Shown here in pieces: positions 1 to 13,250 of a stretch of DNA of 64,000 nt. The translations under genes were made by a program, and so were the position numbers. Source of the DNA: Isoetes taiwanensis (taxonomy: Eukaryota; Streptophyta; Lycopodiopsida; Isoetales; Isoetaceae); NCBI GenBank assembly GCA_021234155.1, contig JAJEKV010000006.1:3627277-3691276 (forward strand), written 5' to 3'. The notes beneath the pieces were generated by a model. The model saw nothing but the letters and a program-made list of their open reading frames with translations, searched no databases and was not told the origin of the DNA. Numbering within the stretch: position 1 is the stretch's first letter; every line of letters begins with the position of its first letter.

Positions 1-484
1 TTAATTGTCTTCGTTCAGTTACGTATTGCTGAGCACCATACACCACAATTTCAACAAATATCACAACCTTACTGTTTGCCCTTGGGCAACCCAAAAGTGC
101 AATAGGATGCAAAAGCGGTACTTTTCATATTAAATTAATGAGGGATTACATAAGCGTTCTCTCATAATTAATTAAAACTTTGTTCAAATATTACCTTGTA
201 AGCTTTGTGTAAACATTATAACAATTTGCTTAGAGTAAGATTCTTAAATATTCTATTCACCGCAAATAGAAAAATTTTGATGATTTTTCATAGTCGTCGA
301 TTATATAAGCCATCATTTAAGGTAATAACATTGCGTGGAAGATTCATTAGATTCTCAAAGCAATTTACTTCTCGATTCATTAGATTCTCAATAATTTACT
401 TCTCTATTTATATATTCCACGAAGGTTTGTTGAAGAATTAGTCAAAAGTCCATTATATTGTATAGGGTTGTATCAAGTAGAGAG
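1..484. other. AT-rich intergenic sequence, no gene seen
   Basis: AT-rich sequence. The only open frame (205-441, +) is short, has no recognisable motif and repeats RFIRFS-like blocks that come from a local sequence repeat. I see nothing else here. Confidence 0.5.
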
Positions 485-810
485 TTGGTGTTGCACAATG
501 GAAAGGCTTAAGTTACTCGGAAACTATAACAAAAAGAAGAAATAAACATGATTTGCCAAAATGCAAAGGCATAACACTTTCGAGAAATCATGTTTTGAAT
601 GCATCACCAGTATGGATTCTTGCAATGAAAATGCCATCTTGGTGTTGCACAATCAGAAAACTTAACTTACACCGAAACCACGTTCCAATGACTATGAAGC
701 TATAGCGAAAGAAGAAAGAAAAATCTGACCCGAGAAAAAGTACAAATGCATAACTTACTCAAAATCATGTTCTAAATGCACAAATTATCGGTTCTTGCAA
801 TGAAAATGCC
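485..810. repeat. Diverged tandem duplication, two units of about 155-170 bp
   Basis: Both units start with TTGGTGTTGCACAAT (485 and 639) and end with TTCTTGCAATGAAAATGCC (to about 635 and 810). Between these anchors they also share an AAATCATGTT block. The units differ by substitutions and small indels, so the duplication is old. No coding function is visible. Confidence 0.8.
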
Positions 811-1651
811 GACGAACTGACTCGGCACTCTTGAATGATAATTATCTCAAATGAACCTCGACAAATCTTTGGTGAACTTTAGTGCACTTTTAGTAAAACA
901 AATATCTCGACAATTCAATTTACTTGCCCATTCTAGACACATTTCTTTTAGGACTATTCGCGCAAAGTTCTCTTTCTCCAGCGCAGCAAACAATAATGTG
1001 ATGCTTTGCCAAATTTAGTAGTAGTGGAAAAGGTCACAACCAACATATTGATAAGCATAGGCCAATTCTTGAAGTCTCCTTTGATAATCTGCGATTAAAA
1101 GATGCAACAAGACCCACCATATAAGCGGTATTAAGCAATTGCTCGATTAAGATCATACAACAACCTAAAATATTCTACACTTAAAACAGCAAAAGTTAAA
1201 AGGTGAAACAGTCAAGCTCATATAATGCATGGCAAGATTGCAAATGCAAGTTCTACTTGGTGTCAAAAGCATCTATCGGAGTGAACTAGAGGTGATCCTG
1301 GCAAACTAAGTGCACGAATTAACTTACCATATCATGATGAAATCATCAAGGAGCAGTTTGCGAGAAACATTTGAACATTTAGATCTCATTCTGTTCTCAT
1401 TCTAAAGTTGTACTTTTCATAGGTTTGTTTCAATGTGGCATCAAATCCACACATGCACTTTAATGAAATCTAGTGAATTTGATGTTGGTATATATAGTCT
1501 GGCTGGTGACTACGGATTTTAGGCCGAGATACTCATAAAGAAGAGAATGGAAATGTTAAAGGCTGGTTTTCTCACGATCAAGCATCTACATAGAGTTCAG
1601 CCAGCCATTTAAGGCAAATAAGATGTACTAAACACAACTTTCAGCCCAAAT
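811..1651. other. Intergenic, no feature seen
   Basis: AT-rich non-coding sequence with no long reading frame, recognisable RNA gene or clear repeat boundary. Confidence 0.5.
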
Positions 1652-1819
1652 GTCACCAATCTTTTTGTATGCAAATTACTATTGAATCACAATTCCGAAT
1701 TCAACATGCTTGAGCATGTCTCTAAACACGGCTTTCTTAAGGTCACCAATCTTTTTTTGTCACCGTGCCATTGAATCGCAATTCCGATTCAACATGCTTC
1801 AAACATGTCTCTCAAAGCA
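1652..1819. repeat. Tandem duplication, two units of 90 bp
   Basis: GTCACCAATCTTTTT occurs at 1652 and at 1742, each followed by the same order of blocks: ATTGAATC, CAATTCCG, ATTCAACATGCTT and CATGTCTCT. Several substitutions and small indels separate the copies. Confidence 0.8.
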
Positions 1820-2868
1820 TATCTGCTGAAATTGAGGGAATGAATTTAGCAACCATTTTTGGGCGTGGCTCTTAGTATATTCTCACATTTTGCGGGAGAA
1901 ATTGAATTGAGCAGAACTTCAAGGATGTCTTCAAACACAATTTACTTTCGTAAACTGCCCGATGCCAGTGATTGCGGCCCTTTTGTGCTACAATCATAGT
2001 CAAAGGTTAGAAGTTACTAAGCGAAGCTAAATCATACTTGCATATATTTATTTAGGTTCAACTTTGCTACAAAGAAGGCATATCTTGTCGAGGCGAGTCC
2101 TCATATTCACACCCACGCCCATTAGATTTGATCTCCAAACAATTAATATAAGGTGGTAACCTCACCCATCCAATTTCCACATAGATCCCATTTCATATAA
2201 AGCTAAATTGAATTTTATTCTTGAGGATTGAAATTCATAGTCATTTTATCCTTTGATTTGTGCTTAAACTCTTTATGGCAGTGTAACTAATCATGTGCAA
2301 CAATGCCGGCGGGAATATGAACATTCTCTTGACATTAGGTGAAAGCCCGGCCAATAAGTTAAAAGACGCAATGTAGTAATGTACAACATGCAATAAATAA
2401 ATGAAAATGAGAATACACCCAAAGGTCTTAGTCTTGAGATACTCGGATAAGGTCCAATGCAGTGTCACGGAGTCCCAAATCTTAGACCTAGTAATGATAA
2501 AAAGTATAAAGTAGGATGGCATAAGCATTTAAAAAGCACTTTCGGGAAGTTTCTCAGCTCATGTTTGGAAAGCGATGATAGCTCGAAAAAATGGAGATAA
2601 GCAGCAGTCCTGCGATGTTCCTTCATTTTCTTGAGCACCTTCCATACCTCTTCTATAAGATCTACAACATTCCACGTTGAAATGTTATGCCAAGGCATCG
2701 ACGAAATGGCATCTTCACGCCTTGTAAGCAATATAACCAACAATCATGCAGTTTAATTATTGTCTTTGAGAATTTGTCAACTCACCGCCATTCCATAATG
2801 ATCATTTCAAATTAATTCCACTAGATCATGCAACTAATTTACCTCGATTGGAAATATGTATTGAGAAA
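1820..2868. other. Intergenic, no supported gene
   Basis: Two overlapping minus-strand frames (2241-2743) are open for about 95 codons each but show no motif and disagree with each other. I do not regard them as genes. Confidence 0.45.
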
Positions 2869-3249
2869 ACATTGTAAAAAATATCATCCCTGCTGGTCAC
2901 ACCTTTTTAACTCAACATATATGGAATCTTGCCAAATGGAGTAGCATAGAAGATGCGTGGACATAGCATGAATTATAACCAGTATTTTGTTGAGGTTTTC
3001 TAAGCTATGGCCAATTGTACTAAATCTAAGTGTGTCATGGGTTTCTATATAACCCAGTGAACATTGTAAAAAATATCATCTTAGCGGTCTCACACCTTGC
3101 AACTCAACATATCTGAGAATGCATAAATAAGTAGCATGGAAGATGCGCTGGAAATAGCATGAATTATCGCCATTATTTGCTTGGGTTTCTAGCTGGCCCA
3201 AATTATTGCCTAAATCTAAGTTTGTGTCATGGGTTTCTATATAACCCAA
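2869..3249. repeat. Tandem duplication, two units of about 190 bp
   Basis: AACATTGTAAAAAATATCAT occurs at about 2868 and 3059. Each copy continues through CAACTCAACATAT, an AGCATGAATTAT block and a GTCATGGGTTTCTATATAAC end. Divergence is moderate and indels are present. Confidence 0.85.
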
Positions 3250-5890
3250 AGCAAAGATTCGGATGGGATGCGGAGAAATGTAGTAGTGCAGCATCAACAA
3301 ATAAGTATAGATTGAAGTAACACCTAAGAGGAAGATCAATGTGTTCACGATCTTTGAAGACAGTGCCCATTGTTTATAGTGAACAAAAGATCATTTTGTA
3401 TAATGAAGTAGCATCTTTAATGTGTTGTAGAGAGTTGTTGGAGCTAGAAATCCTGGACCTTGATAGCGAGATCTATTTAAGACTTGAAGAAACCTTGCTC
3501 ACAAGATGTTTATTATCGCATATGGAGCGCATCATACTCCATTTTGTCAATTATAACGGGTTCAAGAGTTATTTGGGAGTCGCGCCGTCTGGTAGGCGGG
3601 CCATTGGACTCAAGCTATGCGATAGGAAGGCTAGAGCTGCCTGATGGGCAAATCAGCAATGCACTGCTTCAGCAAACCTAGTGAATCGATGTTGGTGGTT
3701 ATTAAAAAATCGATCATTGTGATAACGAATGCTACACATCCTTTGGTGATAGCTACTGGATTGACAGAATGCTACCGCTAGAAGAAATGTTTTAAGCAAA
3801 AGATTAATAGATTGTTTCAAAACATTTCTTGAAGAAAGTCAGCCCTCTCATAGAAAAGCACAAAAAGCGTTGCAGACTTAGAATTCGGTATAGCATACTG
3901 CGTTGAGGTACATATTTTCGAGGCTGCATTGTTCGGCCAAAAGCCGCAGAAGCTTCACAAGACATCTCTAGTGCATTCAATTCGAGAAGCGGGTTTTAAC
4001 TATGTTTGCAAAAGAAAAATTGCACAGGCTAATCTTTGTGACATATTTTCCTAATTAACCCGAGATAGCTAGCACAATAACCTATTATAATCGTCTTCCA
4101 TGTTAGAACTTCCAGCCACTCATTTAAAAGCCTGGTCCAATTACATCTATTTCTCAGATAAAAGACCTAACAAAGATCAAGGATCTTATAAGATCGAAAT
4201 TATAAACTAGGGACCTTGCCCAAAAGCGAGGAATCATGACATAACAACAAAGGTATCATAGAGGCAACTTCAAAGGCGTATTAGAAAGAAGTGGAGACCA
4301 AGGTCTTCAGGGCACTTAAAGGAAGTATTTGCAATAATAGATAACTAATATATGGCCCAAATAAAGCTGTGGACGGCCGCAATTTATGATCACTAGTTGG
4401 TTAATGTGCCACTTATAACTAGACACCATGGTTGCTTAAACTTCTTTGGTACAACATCCATGAATCACTTATATTCCCTTATAACTTAAGCACCTCCTCC
4501 CCATTAGAGATTTGAACATGACATGTAAGATCAAGCCTCGGTCTGTGGAACATCATCTGACCACATTGTTGATTAGAAATCAATTGCAGTTAAAATAATA
4601 ACAACAAACCACGGCTTACACTGTCCGAGATGCCATATTCCGATTCACGTATATAGGACCAATGTTTATATATTAATTATCACGGCTAACAAATTTATGA
4701 GAACTTACCTTCATATCATCAAAACTTAAAGGTAAAGAAGTCCCATTTGGTTAAGCTAAAAAGCATTGGCCTGACATGGTGACCTGGTAAAACAAAAAGC
4801 CCTCAAAGACTTCCAAAGCAAAAATAGGTAACAAGTAGGCCTTATATGGCATGGCATGAATAGCACTTGGCTCTGAAACCCATGCAGGTGAAAACTGAAG
4901 TAATGCTAAGCCTATATAGACGATGGGATATTTTGCGGTATTATTCAAGTTAGATATGATGGTTTGATCTAATGACCTTGCATATGTTAAGCGCCATAAG
5001 GTCTTGAGTCAAAGCCTCATATGGTATGACAACGTGTAAATAAGATGCTTTAGTCAGGGTTCAATGTCACGAAGACCGGTGCAACATCCTTAGAAGCTAA
5101 ATCAAAACTTTTCAATCCCCCGACAAATGCAACAACTCAATTTACAGTCCCACATTTGTATCCGCGAACAAGAGATTCCAAGCATTTCCTTTAAAAATCT
5201 TGGTCTATTCAGTGTACCTTGCGGTTCTGTAAAACTGATGATCCATGATAGAAGTCTTGATGCATGATGTGATCCACCACGAAAATCTTGCCAAGAAGAT
5301 CAAACTGAGAAAGTGGCTAGTCATGATTCTTGTGATGATGCAAATAGAAGGCAAATTAAACGTTGATCTAATCATTTGCAATACGGGTAAATGAAAATAT
5401 CATCGATTAAGAAAAAGACACATGCACCATTTTGCTCCAAGCAATAGACGGTGGCAAATTGCTGCTAGATTGCCAAAAATGCTTTTTCTGGATTGCTCCA
5501 CACTCCTGGAATGCCATTTTTCTTGGCTCTCCGGCGGGCTCCATAAACTCTGGATTGCAGAAGATATATAATGTTCTTTAATAAGATGGAATGCAACAAA
5601 TACATTTGCATCAACATTTTGCATAAAACTCACCTACATTGATGAAGCGCTTCTATAATATTAAAATGTAGACTAGCTATTTGTCGTTAAGCTACCATGT
5701 TGGTATATACTCCATCTTGCCAAAAAAAAGAACTCATTTTTGCTCAAACTAAAGCATGAAAATAGAATGTTTACTCTTGGAAATGCAAATAATTTCAAGC
5801 AAATGACCACGAGAGATTGACATCAAAGCGTAATAGTAATAGTGAAACATATGCGTAAAAAAAAATTATCCTTTCATCGTCCTCACAGAC
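3250..5890. other. Intergenic, no supported gene
   Basis: Several open frames of 65-101 codons occur on both strands (for example 3339-3644 plus and 5400-5633 minus). None carries a family motif that I recognise. The minus frame at 5400-5633 has a coding-like composition in its second half and might belong to the candidate gene just downstream in coordinates, but I cannot connect the two. Confidence 0.35.
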
Positions 5891-5899
5891 CACCGGCCC

Positions 5900-7091
5900 T
5901 TTGCTTTGAGAGATTACGTAGACGAGCCACACACCTTTATTTCCCAGTCAGCCTTGTTGACACCTGACTTGCAAAGCATAGACAGAGCATTCTCATCCCA
6001 TGGAAAAACAGGGTAAAATACCTAGTCTTAAGAAGCGGTAAGCAACTCCAATGGCGGAATGACATTATCTACATCTTACGTGCATTTGTCAATTGTTCTG
6101 TAGCTTTGCCAGTCGCCAAAGATCTTACGGCCCGGCATAAAACCGGGAACCAGATATACCTACTTCAAGCTTCAAAGAGCGCAGCACCTCGTACCCCACC
6201 TTGAAGAAGCTATGAAGCCAAGCGACCAAGCAAAAGGAAACATCATCTCCATTCCATTGCCCATTGATCATGAATCCACAATGAATACCACAATGGAACC
6301 CTGACCGGAAGAAGGTATGGCTAATTGATGAGCAACCATAAAAGTAAACCCAAAAGTCAATAATACAAAGATGATAGTGGACTAGACACCAAAAGGCGTA
6401 ACACAAACTTACGGATGCACTAGAAACAAGATGGAAGGAAAAATTATGAAAGCAAAAGAAATATGAGCATTCACATATCCGATTGATCCCAATGCTACTT
6501 CTTGATCAAAAATACAAGAACTAAATCGTGTTCACAAAAAGCGTCAGCAGGATCACTCGCTTTATGGATCAAAGCGGAGTTCAAACAAACTAGAAGAATT
6601 AATAAATGAACATACCAATAAAACGCTTTCCACCACCACCACCAAGCTTTGGGACAACTACAGTAGGACCCTTCTTAACGACACCCTTAACTTTATTAGA
6701 CTTAGCAATAGCCTCAGCCTTCTTAGCCTTCTTCTCCTCCTTAAATGCCTTAGTCGACCCCGCCAGTTTCAGCCGGGCGGCTTCCACAGGCGTAACCACG
6801 AACCTGTTTTCTCACTTCTTTTTTTTTGAATAACCTCAGAGTCACCCACAATGGACCTAGAATAAGGCTTGCTTTGATGTAGCGCCCTTCTTCCACCGAC
6901 CTCGGCATGGGCATCCTTTTTATCTTGCTTTGGTAGAGGCGGTCCATGTGAAAGCTTAGCGAGCTGTTATGGAAGTAGCTCTTGCATTTTGAATTGATGA
7001 AGAAAACACCGAATCACCCCTACAAGCGATACCCAGCTGGATAGATCTCGCCCGCTGAAGCGGCAGAACTCGAAATCTTCTTACCACTCAT
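5900..7091 (-). other. Unrecognised, possibly broken, multi-exon gene candidate
   Basis: Several short minus-strand stretches look coding. At 7091-7040 there is a start (MSGKKISSSAASAGEIYPAG) running into a possible donor. At 6799-6616 a Lys/Ala-rich segment reads KEEKKAKKAEAIAKSNKVKG and then VVVPKLGGGGGKRFI, and runs into a GTATGT donor. At 6138-6080 a segment starting MPGRKIFGDWQSYRTIDKCT ends at a GTAAGA donor. At about 6019-5920 another segment contains WDENALSMLCKSGVNKADWE. The phases I tried do not join the last two cleanly, so either the exon borders are different or the gene is decayed. I do not recognise the family and assign no function. Transcript alignment would settle it. Confidence 0.3.
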
Positions 7092-7162
7092 TTGCTCCCC
7101 GCGAGATGAGATTTGTTGATCCAGATGAGAGGATACCAATTGGAGCTTTGTTGTGGGCGTTC

Positions 7163-7400
7163 ATCGAGAGATAGACCGGCGAATCAATATCTCTACCAAC
7201 ATTTTGGTACACCAACAATTAAAGTGCTTAGGGAGTTCACAGTGTGCCGTCTGGATGCGTCCATCTACGAGATGGACGGCGAGATCAATCTCTACCAAAA
7301 ATTTGTGGCATAATCTCTACACCATTGAGACTCTACATCATTTGCTTTTAATATAATTGTATATATGCCATAAGTCTTTGTACTATCAATGGGGTTATGA
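7163..7400 (+). repeat. Dispersed repeat family, copy A, with TATA-like core
   Basis: This copy carries an internal near-duplicate: GAGATAGACCGGCGA...ATCTCTACCAA (from 7167) and GAGATGGACGGCGA...ATCTCTACCAA (from 7270). After it come TAATTGTATATAT (from about 7354) and TTTGTACTATCAATG. The same block order recurs near 13.1 and 19.6 kb. The TATA motif followed by a conserved TTTGTACTATCA block suggests an LTR or other transposon promoter region, but I could not define termini. Confidence 0.6.
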
Positions 7401-10400
7401 ATGGTGAATCCACGAACATGTCGAGGCAAGTTTGAGGTTCATGACTCGATTATAAGTTCAGCCATTTAGTGTACACATAAGCGTTTTGAGCTGTTCCTTG
7501 CATAATAGCTGTTATTGAAAGTCACCATTGTTTATTAATATTTCTCGATGAATAGTTGGGTTAGAATTTGAATCAAAGTCAAAGAGTTGAGTTTGAGTTT
7601 GAATCAAACATTTGATACAAATTTGATATTATTTCTCTTATCATGTAGTCACGGGACTCCCGGTGGTAAATTCGACGTTATTGACAGAACCTTTGTACGC
7701 GAGAGTAGGAATGATTGAATTTCATGGGGAGTTGCATGTTGCAAGCTTGTTTTTCGGTTCAAACCCAACAACTCTTTGGAATTGATAACATTTTTCTTTG
7801 AGATATTGTTGAGCGATGTGATACAAATTCCTATATAGAAAAATTTCACGATAAAAGTCTTATGGGAGTTCTATAGACATTGTATGAAATTCTACAGAGA
7901 TCTTGTAGCAAACTTTGTTCTCTATATCAACCATATTTTATCTAGGACCATCATAAACATTGTCGTCTTGCTAGACTATAACTAGAGCCTTAGCTTTTAA
8001 ACATGGGTTGTCTCCAGCAACATATTAAAATTTTTCCATAGCATCTATAAAAGTTTTTTCAATAGCATTATAGAGATTGTGATTTACTTACATCTCTCAT
8101 GTTTTAAACATCATGCATATGATGCAGTTTGATTCTAACGAGCAACACAACAAATTAATGCCTGGATGGTCAATCTAACTTACCATGCTCATTAGGTATA
8201 AAGCTTTTAGCAAGGCTTCGACAATTGTCACAATCTTGCATTACGACATAATTGAAATTGCTTGGAATTACCAAATCATTCACCTTTAAAATTTATTTGT
8301 TTTGAAACATAGATTATTGTCTAAGAAGAAGCTATATGTTAAAGCTCCAAAACACTATATGGATGGATTTTCAGTCCATAACATTAACAAAGCGGTATGT
8401 TTTCAACTTGCGGGAACATTTCAATAATTTTATCAAAGAGGATCACAAACCAATTTAAGGCAATCTCTAGAATCTATGAATGCAAGGAATCTTCACGAAC
8501 TATCAAAGAATCTGAGAGAAATCTAGGATCTAGGGCAATCTGGCCCTTTGTGCTTCAGATGTTAATAAAATAAATAAAGTGCTTTGAAAAACGGCTATCT
8601 TTGATTACAAAAGTTTAATTGTTTAATAGGCTTTTGGTACCTAGTGTTTTACCACTAGTCTAAACCACCCGAACTCCACTGAGAGCAAAAGACCATGGGT
8701 AGGCGGTAACACTATAGAGTTTTAACATCTCGAAACAAGTCAAGACAATATAAAGAATCTAGCCATTAGCAAAATTTTTCCAATTTGTTTCAAATCAAAT
8801 TAGCATGGAGAGTATATACTAACTTCAAAGGTATCTCCCGCCTTATAGTTGAGATCTAGAAGCGCAAAGCGTGTAGGGGCGTCTAGAAATGTTAGCCAAC
8901 TTGCTATAGTAGTTAAGGCATATCCTAATTATAATAATGGGCCATCACAATGCAATTTGTTTAAGCGAGAGATTAATTGCTAATTGGAAGACAAACTTCT
9001 CAAGCAACTTGTTTTAAAAAATGTACAAACTCACCAGCTTATTTTATGAGCGAGAAGGAAAAGCGATGTATCATACATGGCATGCGCACACTAAGAACCA
9101 AGGAATATGCACATACACTCTAAACAGCAACATATGGCCAGATTCGTTTGATTTCCAGCGCATGATCCTTTTGTCTATCATCCTAACTACAATCCTGGAC
9201 TCGATCCTATAGTTCATTTACCATATGGTGTTAGCAATAAAGATTAAGCTAGCAGGGTCCATTTTACCCTTGATATTCATGTTTAAGCGAAATCCCATTA
9301 ATCATGAAATGTCTAGAATAAATTAGAAACAATATTGCTCATGGCTGGTAGTAGCGAATTTCTTTTTTATGTCTGTAAACACATGAAAGAGGTGTGATCC
9401 CTCTAGCCAACTATAGAATAACCCTAAAACAATGTGTGATTTAAAGGTTAAATGTACAGAATTTCTTGGCTATAATTGGATTGCACGTGGTTTCCCATCA
9501 CTAAATAATTCATTGACATGGCCAATAGCGTCAGTTTTAATGTTTATTATTGACCAAACATAGTTTAAATTACTTCTGGTGGAGTCATACGACCTTTGGT
9601 AGTAATCAGTCATCAGCAATCCACAACATTAAACACAAAGAAGATGAACAAAAGTAGAAATAACAACATACAATAGTGCCATCAAAGTTTTCTTATTGCA
9701 CAACTCAATACTAACAAATCCACAGTTTTCCTATCACGCGAGGACCAAAAACAAAGCACAATGGATATCCAGACTTGCCCGTCAGGCAGGATATTACTCT
9801 AAGAAATGCAGCAAATAACTAACACGTTTATTCACTTACTTAAATTAAAAGGAGCAGAGAATGTACAACTAAGCTAGAACGAAATACGACAGAACAACTT
9901 ATGACAAATAGGACAGAACAACTTATGACAGAACAACCTAACTATAACAACATGATAGAATGAAAAATCACAGAAGAACTTAAAACTAAACATTCCACTC
10001 ACCCGGATTAGCATTTGATCCTGTTGTATCCAGATTCCCTTGCCTTGAAACTTTGATAAATCAAAGGAGTATGCAGGTTGTTCTTGGTCACAAAAATAAA
10101 CATGATGCGACCATGGGCTGCAGAGATACTCAGGCCGATAAAAACCTTGCAGAAAATACTTAAGGGTTTGGTTCACGGAACTGGGCAAAGAACAGGTCTG
10201 CCTCTGGCTATAGCTTGTGCTGTTCGCATCTGAATCAGGTTGTAATGCCAATCTGAAGCTCCTGCCGCATCTATTTCTCCTGATACATGCCTGGCACCTG
10301 CGAGTTCCTTACTTCGATTTGCGGGCCAAATACACGCTTGGTACCTGCAGGCCAAAAAGCCCTTACACAAATCGGTGTGATTATCTGCGGAAATTTACAG

Positions 10401-10537
10401 TACTCAATCTGCCACCCTTGAAGAGGAAGTTAGCCCTCCCCTTGAGGATGATGGGAAAATAAACCCTCGAGGCCGGGAGGCCACGAGAAGGTTATTCCCA
10501 TATGATCTGAGAGAGTTAACCTCCCATAAACAAGGTC
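7401..10537. other. Intergenic, no supported gene
   Basis: AT-rich sequence. The open frames here (7649-7849 minus, 9021-9212 plus, 9874-10251 minus) have no recognisable domains. The C-terminal part of the last is a run of CHKLFCPICHKLFC produced by a short DNA repeat (a GACAGAACAACTTATGAC-type unit near 9890-9945). Confidence 0.45.
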
Positions 10538-10660
10538 CCGAGCAAATTCCTCAGCTGTGCTTCGACAGAGCAGAAAAAGAGATGATCCGGCCGAGCAAAT
10601 TCTTAAGCTGTTCACTGCAGCAGGCAAAAGAGCCAGCCGAGCAAATCAGCAAGCTGTGAA
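10538..10660 (+). repeat. Three-fold spaced motif CCGAGCAAAT...AGCTGT
   Basis: CCGAGCAAAT occurs at 10538, 10591 and 10637, each followed within a few bases by CAGCTGT, AAGCTGT or AAGCTGTG. The spacing is 53 and 46 bp. Copies are imperfect. They lie in a locally GC-richer block (10.2-12.7 kb) that looks like transposon-derived sequence. Confidence 0.6.
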
Positions 10661-12900
10661 CTTTTCGTGTGGGATTTTTGCTTCAAAGAACAGAGAAGAA
10701 AGAATGCTCAAATTTAATGCAGGTTGCTGGAGAGATCTCAGCTATTGGCTGGTATGTGCAGTTCATCATCGCATTCTTGCACAAGCACTTAGCCCTGTTA
10801 TTATGTTGTCATCAAGTACACTCTGTTCTGAACACCGAACACCTACATACAAAATTTATCCGCAAAAACAGAAACTTAAATTAGGAACATCTTATATGAA
10901 TCTGATGTATAAATATCGTATATGCAGAAATTCGGAATCTGATGTATCAGACAAAAGATTGGATATATAGAAGAGAACAGGATTCAAGAGATTCAAGACT
11001 CAAGATCAAAGTCGATGGATTTATACAGGGTGCAAAATAAACATCTCACGACGGAACACAGCCGCAAAGAATAAGATTCTGAGACAGAGATTTGGAAATT
11101 CTTTTGTAGGGAAACAGTATTGCATGCCGGTTTTACAGGTGCCGGACTGAGTTCCATGCTAAATTCGTGGCAAAGGATGCAGACAGATACAAGCACAGCT
11201 ATGCCAAAGATATATACAAAGCATCAAGAAGCGGAACTATGGCAAGAACAAGCGCGGGCACTGCTATGAAGACGCTATACCTCATCCAAGCGCAGCTATG
11301 GCGGAAAGGCATATTCTCCTACAAAGGAATATCCAGAGATTATCAGGATAATTCATAGGATATTCGTTAGAAGAAAGAATATTCGGGAGTTACATGAAAT
11401 AACCTGCTAAGATCAACGGTCGTGAACAGTCTGATCCTTAGAATTTGCAAGGACCTAGGTTTAAAGATAGAGGCAGGTATGTGAGAAACATCAGAAGAGG
11501 CCGGGCCACAGTTTGAGGATTGAAACTCTGGAGAACCCAGGCTACTTGAGCAAAAGGGAAAGATCTTTAAAAAGGTAAGTATGTTGCATGTATATTACAA
11601 ATAGTTTTTGCTTCAATCAAAAACCTGGATAAAGGGGCTGGCCGGATTCCTTAAAAGGGACTGGCCTGGAACGCACCAGTGAACGGAGTGCCAGATAAGG
11701 GCAAACGATTTCTTTGGAAGCAAAAACCAAACCGTCGAAATAAAAGCTAATTTGTCTGAAGACTATTTTGGAGCAGAAAGATCTACAACACGGAAGAAAT
11801 CGATGGAAAACAGCAGTTAAACACTCGTTTAAAGCACAATTCCACTACAAAAGGTATCAGAGAAACTACAGAATTTGGAAGCTTATAAAGACTACACGGT
11901 CGGGCGTGAAGAAATTCACCTTGGCCGACCTGCCTTTCTGAGGAGCAGCAACATCTTGAGAAACCCGGAGCTGGAAGGCGCCTTGTAGAATGAGCAGATT
12001 CATATATCAACAAATCAAGCGCCATTATCGATGTACCTGCCGGTCTTCCAGGGGCCAGAGTTGCATAGCATCAAAAGAAACTTCTTTGACATGCTAGCTA
12101 AATCGTAACTTCTGTGTATGCACCTTTATCTGTCTTAAGACCAACTTCAGGATCAGAACAGCCCGTTGATTTTTTGAACATCCGCTGGAAGTAGGTAGTG
12201 ATGTTGGATTAATTGCCTCCAGGACCATTTGCGGACTCTACTTCAAACAGTTCACAGGATCTAGTAACTGACAGGTTTTCAACTTGGATAGAGATTTGGG
12301 GGTGCAGAAGAAGGTACTTCCAACAAAATTTGGGCTGCACAACTCAGAAGAGCAAACTATTCTGTCTCGCCAAAGCTGTATTTTATGCAAGATTCCCGCT
12401 GGAGCTAGGGGGCCGCAGTTGGATCCGCCAGGAGGCGCTGGAGTCGACATGCAAATAAGAGAATAGGCTTCGACTAAAGACGAATCATAAGAAAAGAAAA
12501 GCACGAGAAAACTAAAACAATACACCAAGATTTGCCAACGGATGGCTTTCGCCGGAGCAGTCGCTCCATTGCCGAATGAATAACGAAAAAAAATGCTCCG
12601 CCGAACTGATGGCTTTTCTTCAAGAGTGCCATAGCCTAACTGCCAATTCGGAGCCATCGGCCCATGGTTCCCCTGCCAATATCTCTACTGCAAATCTCCC
12701 GCCATTTCTCAAAGGACGTTCTACCAATCATTCTCGAGCTCGGCTTTCGTCAGTCCAGAAGCCCTAACTTGCCTATTAGAATTCTAAGCGCATACACTAT
12801 TATTCTTACGTGCATTAAGATTTACCTTTTTATTATTTAAGCAAGCAATGCCACCTAACAATATTATTAATGATACTTAATTGCTCTCATGACATTGTGT
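10661..12900. other. Non-coding, probably transposon-derived, no domain seen
   Basis: Base composition is less AT-rich than its surroundings. Frames of 137-139 codons (10557-10970 plus, 12238-12657 minus) lack recognisable motifs. The minus frame has a hydrophobic stretch (CFSFLVLFF) but no clear start context or splice partner. I see no reverse transcriptase, integrase or transposase motif. Confidence 0.4.
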
Positions 12901-12989
12901 TAAATGGAGTCAATATAGGTGGCTAAACTTAGACCGTAGATTTGATAATCTGGAGGTGCATTTAATTTTAATGATCTTTTCATCAACGG

Positions 12990-13250
12990 GCAAGATTGAA
13001 TACTTAAATCCAACGGCTCAAATTAAAAGCCCCAAATAAAGTTGGCTCTATGCAGTAAAATTAGATGCGTGCACATTCAGCAGTGAGATCAATCTCTACA
13101 TAACAGGGGCTTAGATGATGATGATGTGGCTGCATTAGGATGCGTTGATTTCACAATCGGCGGTTGTGATCAATCTCACCTGCGAGAAGGGGGTGCTCAA
13201 GTAATTGTATATATATAGCAGAATGAGTATTTGTACTATCACGAGTGTCT
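12990..13250 (+). repeat. Dispersed repeat family, copy B
   Basis: It shares with copy C a block CCAACGGCTCAAATTAAAAGCCCCAAATAAAG-like (about 13009-13041; written here only as a description of its order: ACGG, then AAAGCCCCAAATAAAG). It shares with copy A a GAGATCAATCTCTAC block, and with both a TAATTGTATATATA core (13202-13215) followed by TTTGTACTATCA. The copy is diverged and no terminal repeats could be drawn. Confidence 0.6.

Noticed and set aside
12238-12657. 139-codon minus frame with a hydrophobic stretch
   Set aside because: No signal-peptide logic, splice context or family resemblance, and it overlaps plus frames of similar length.
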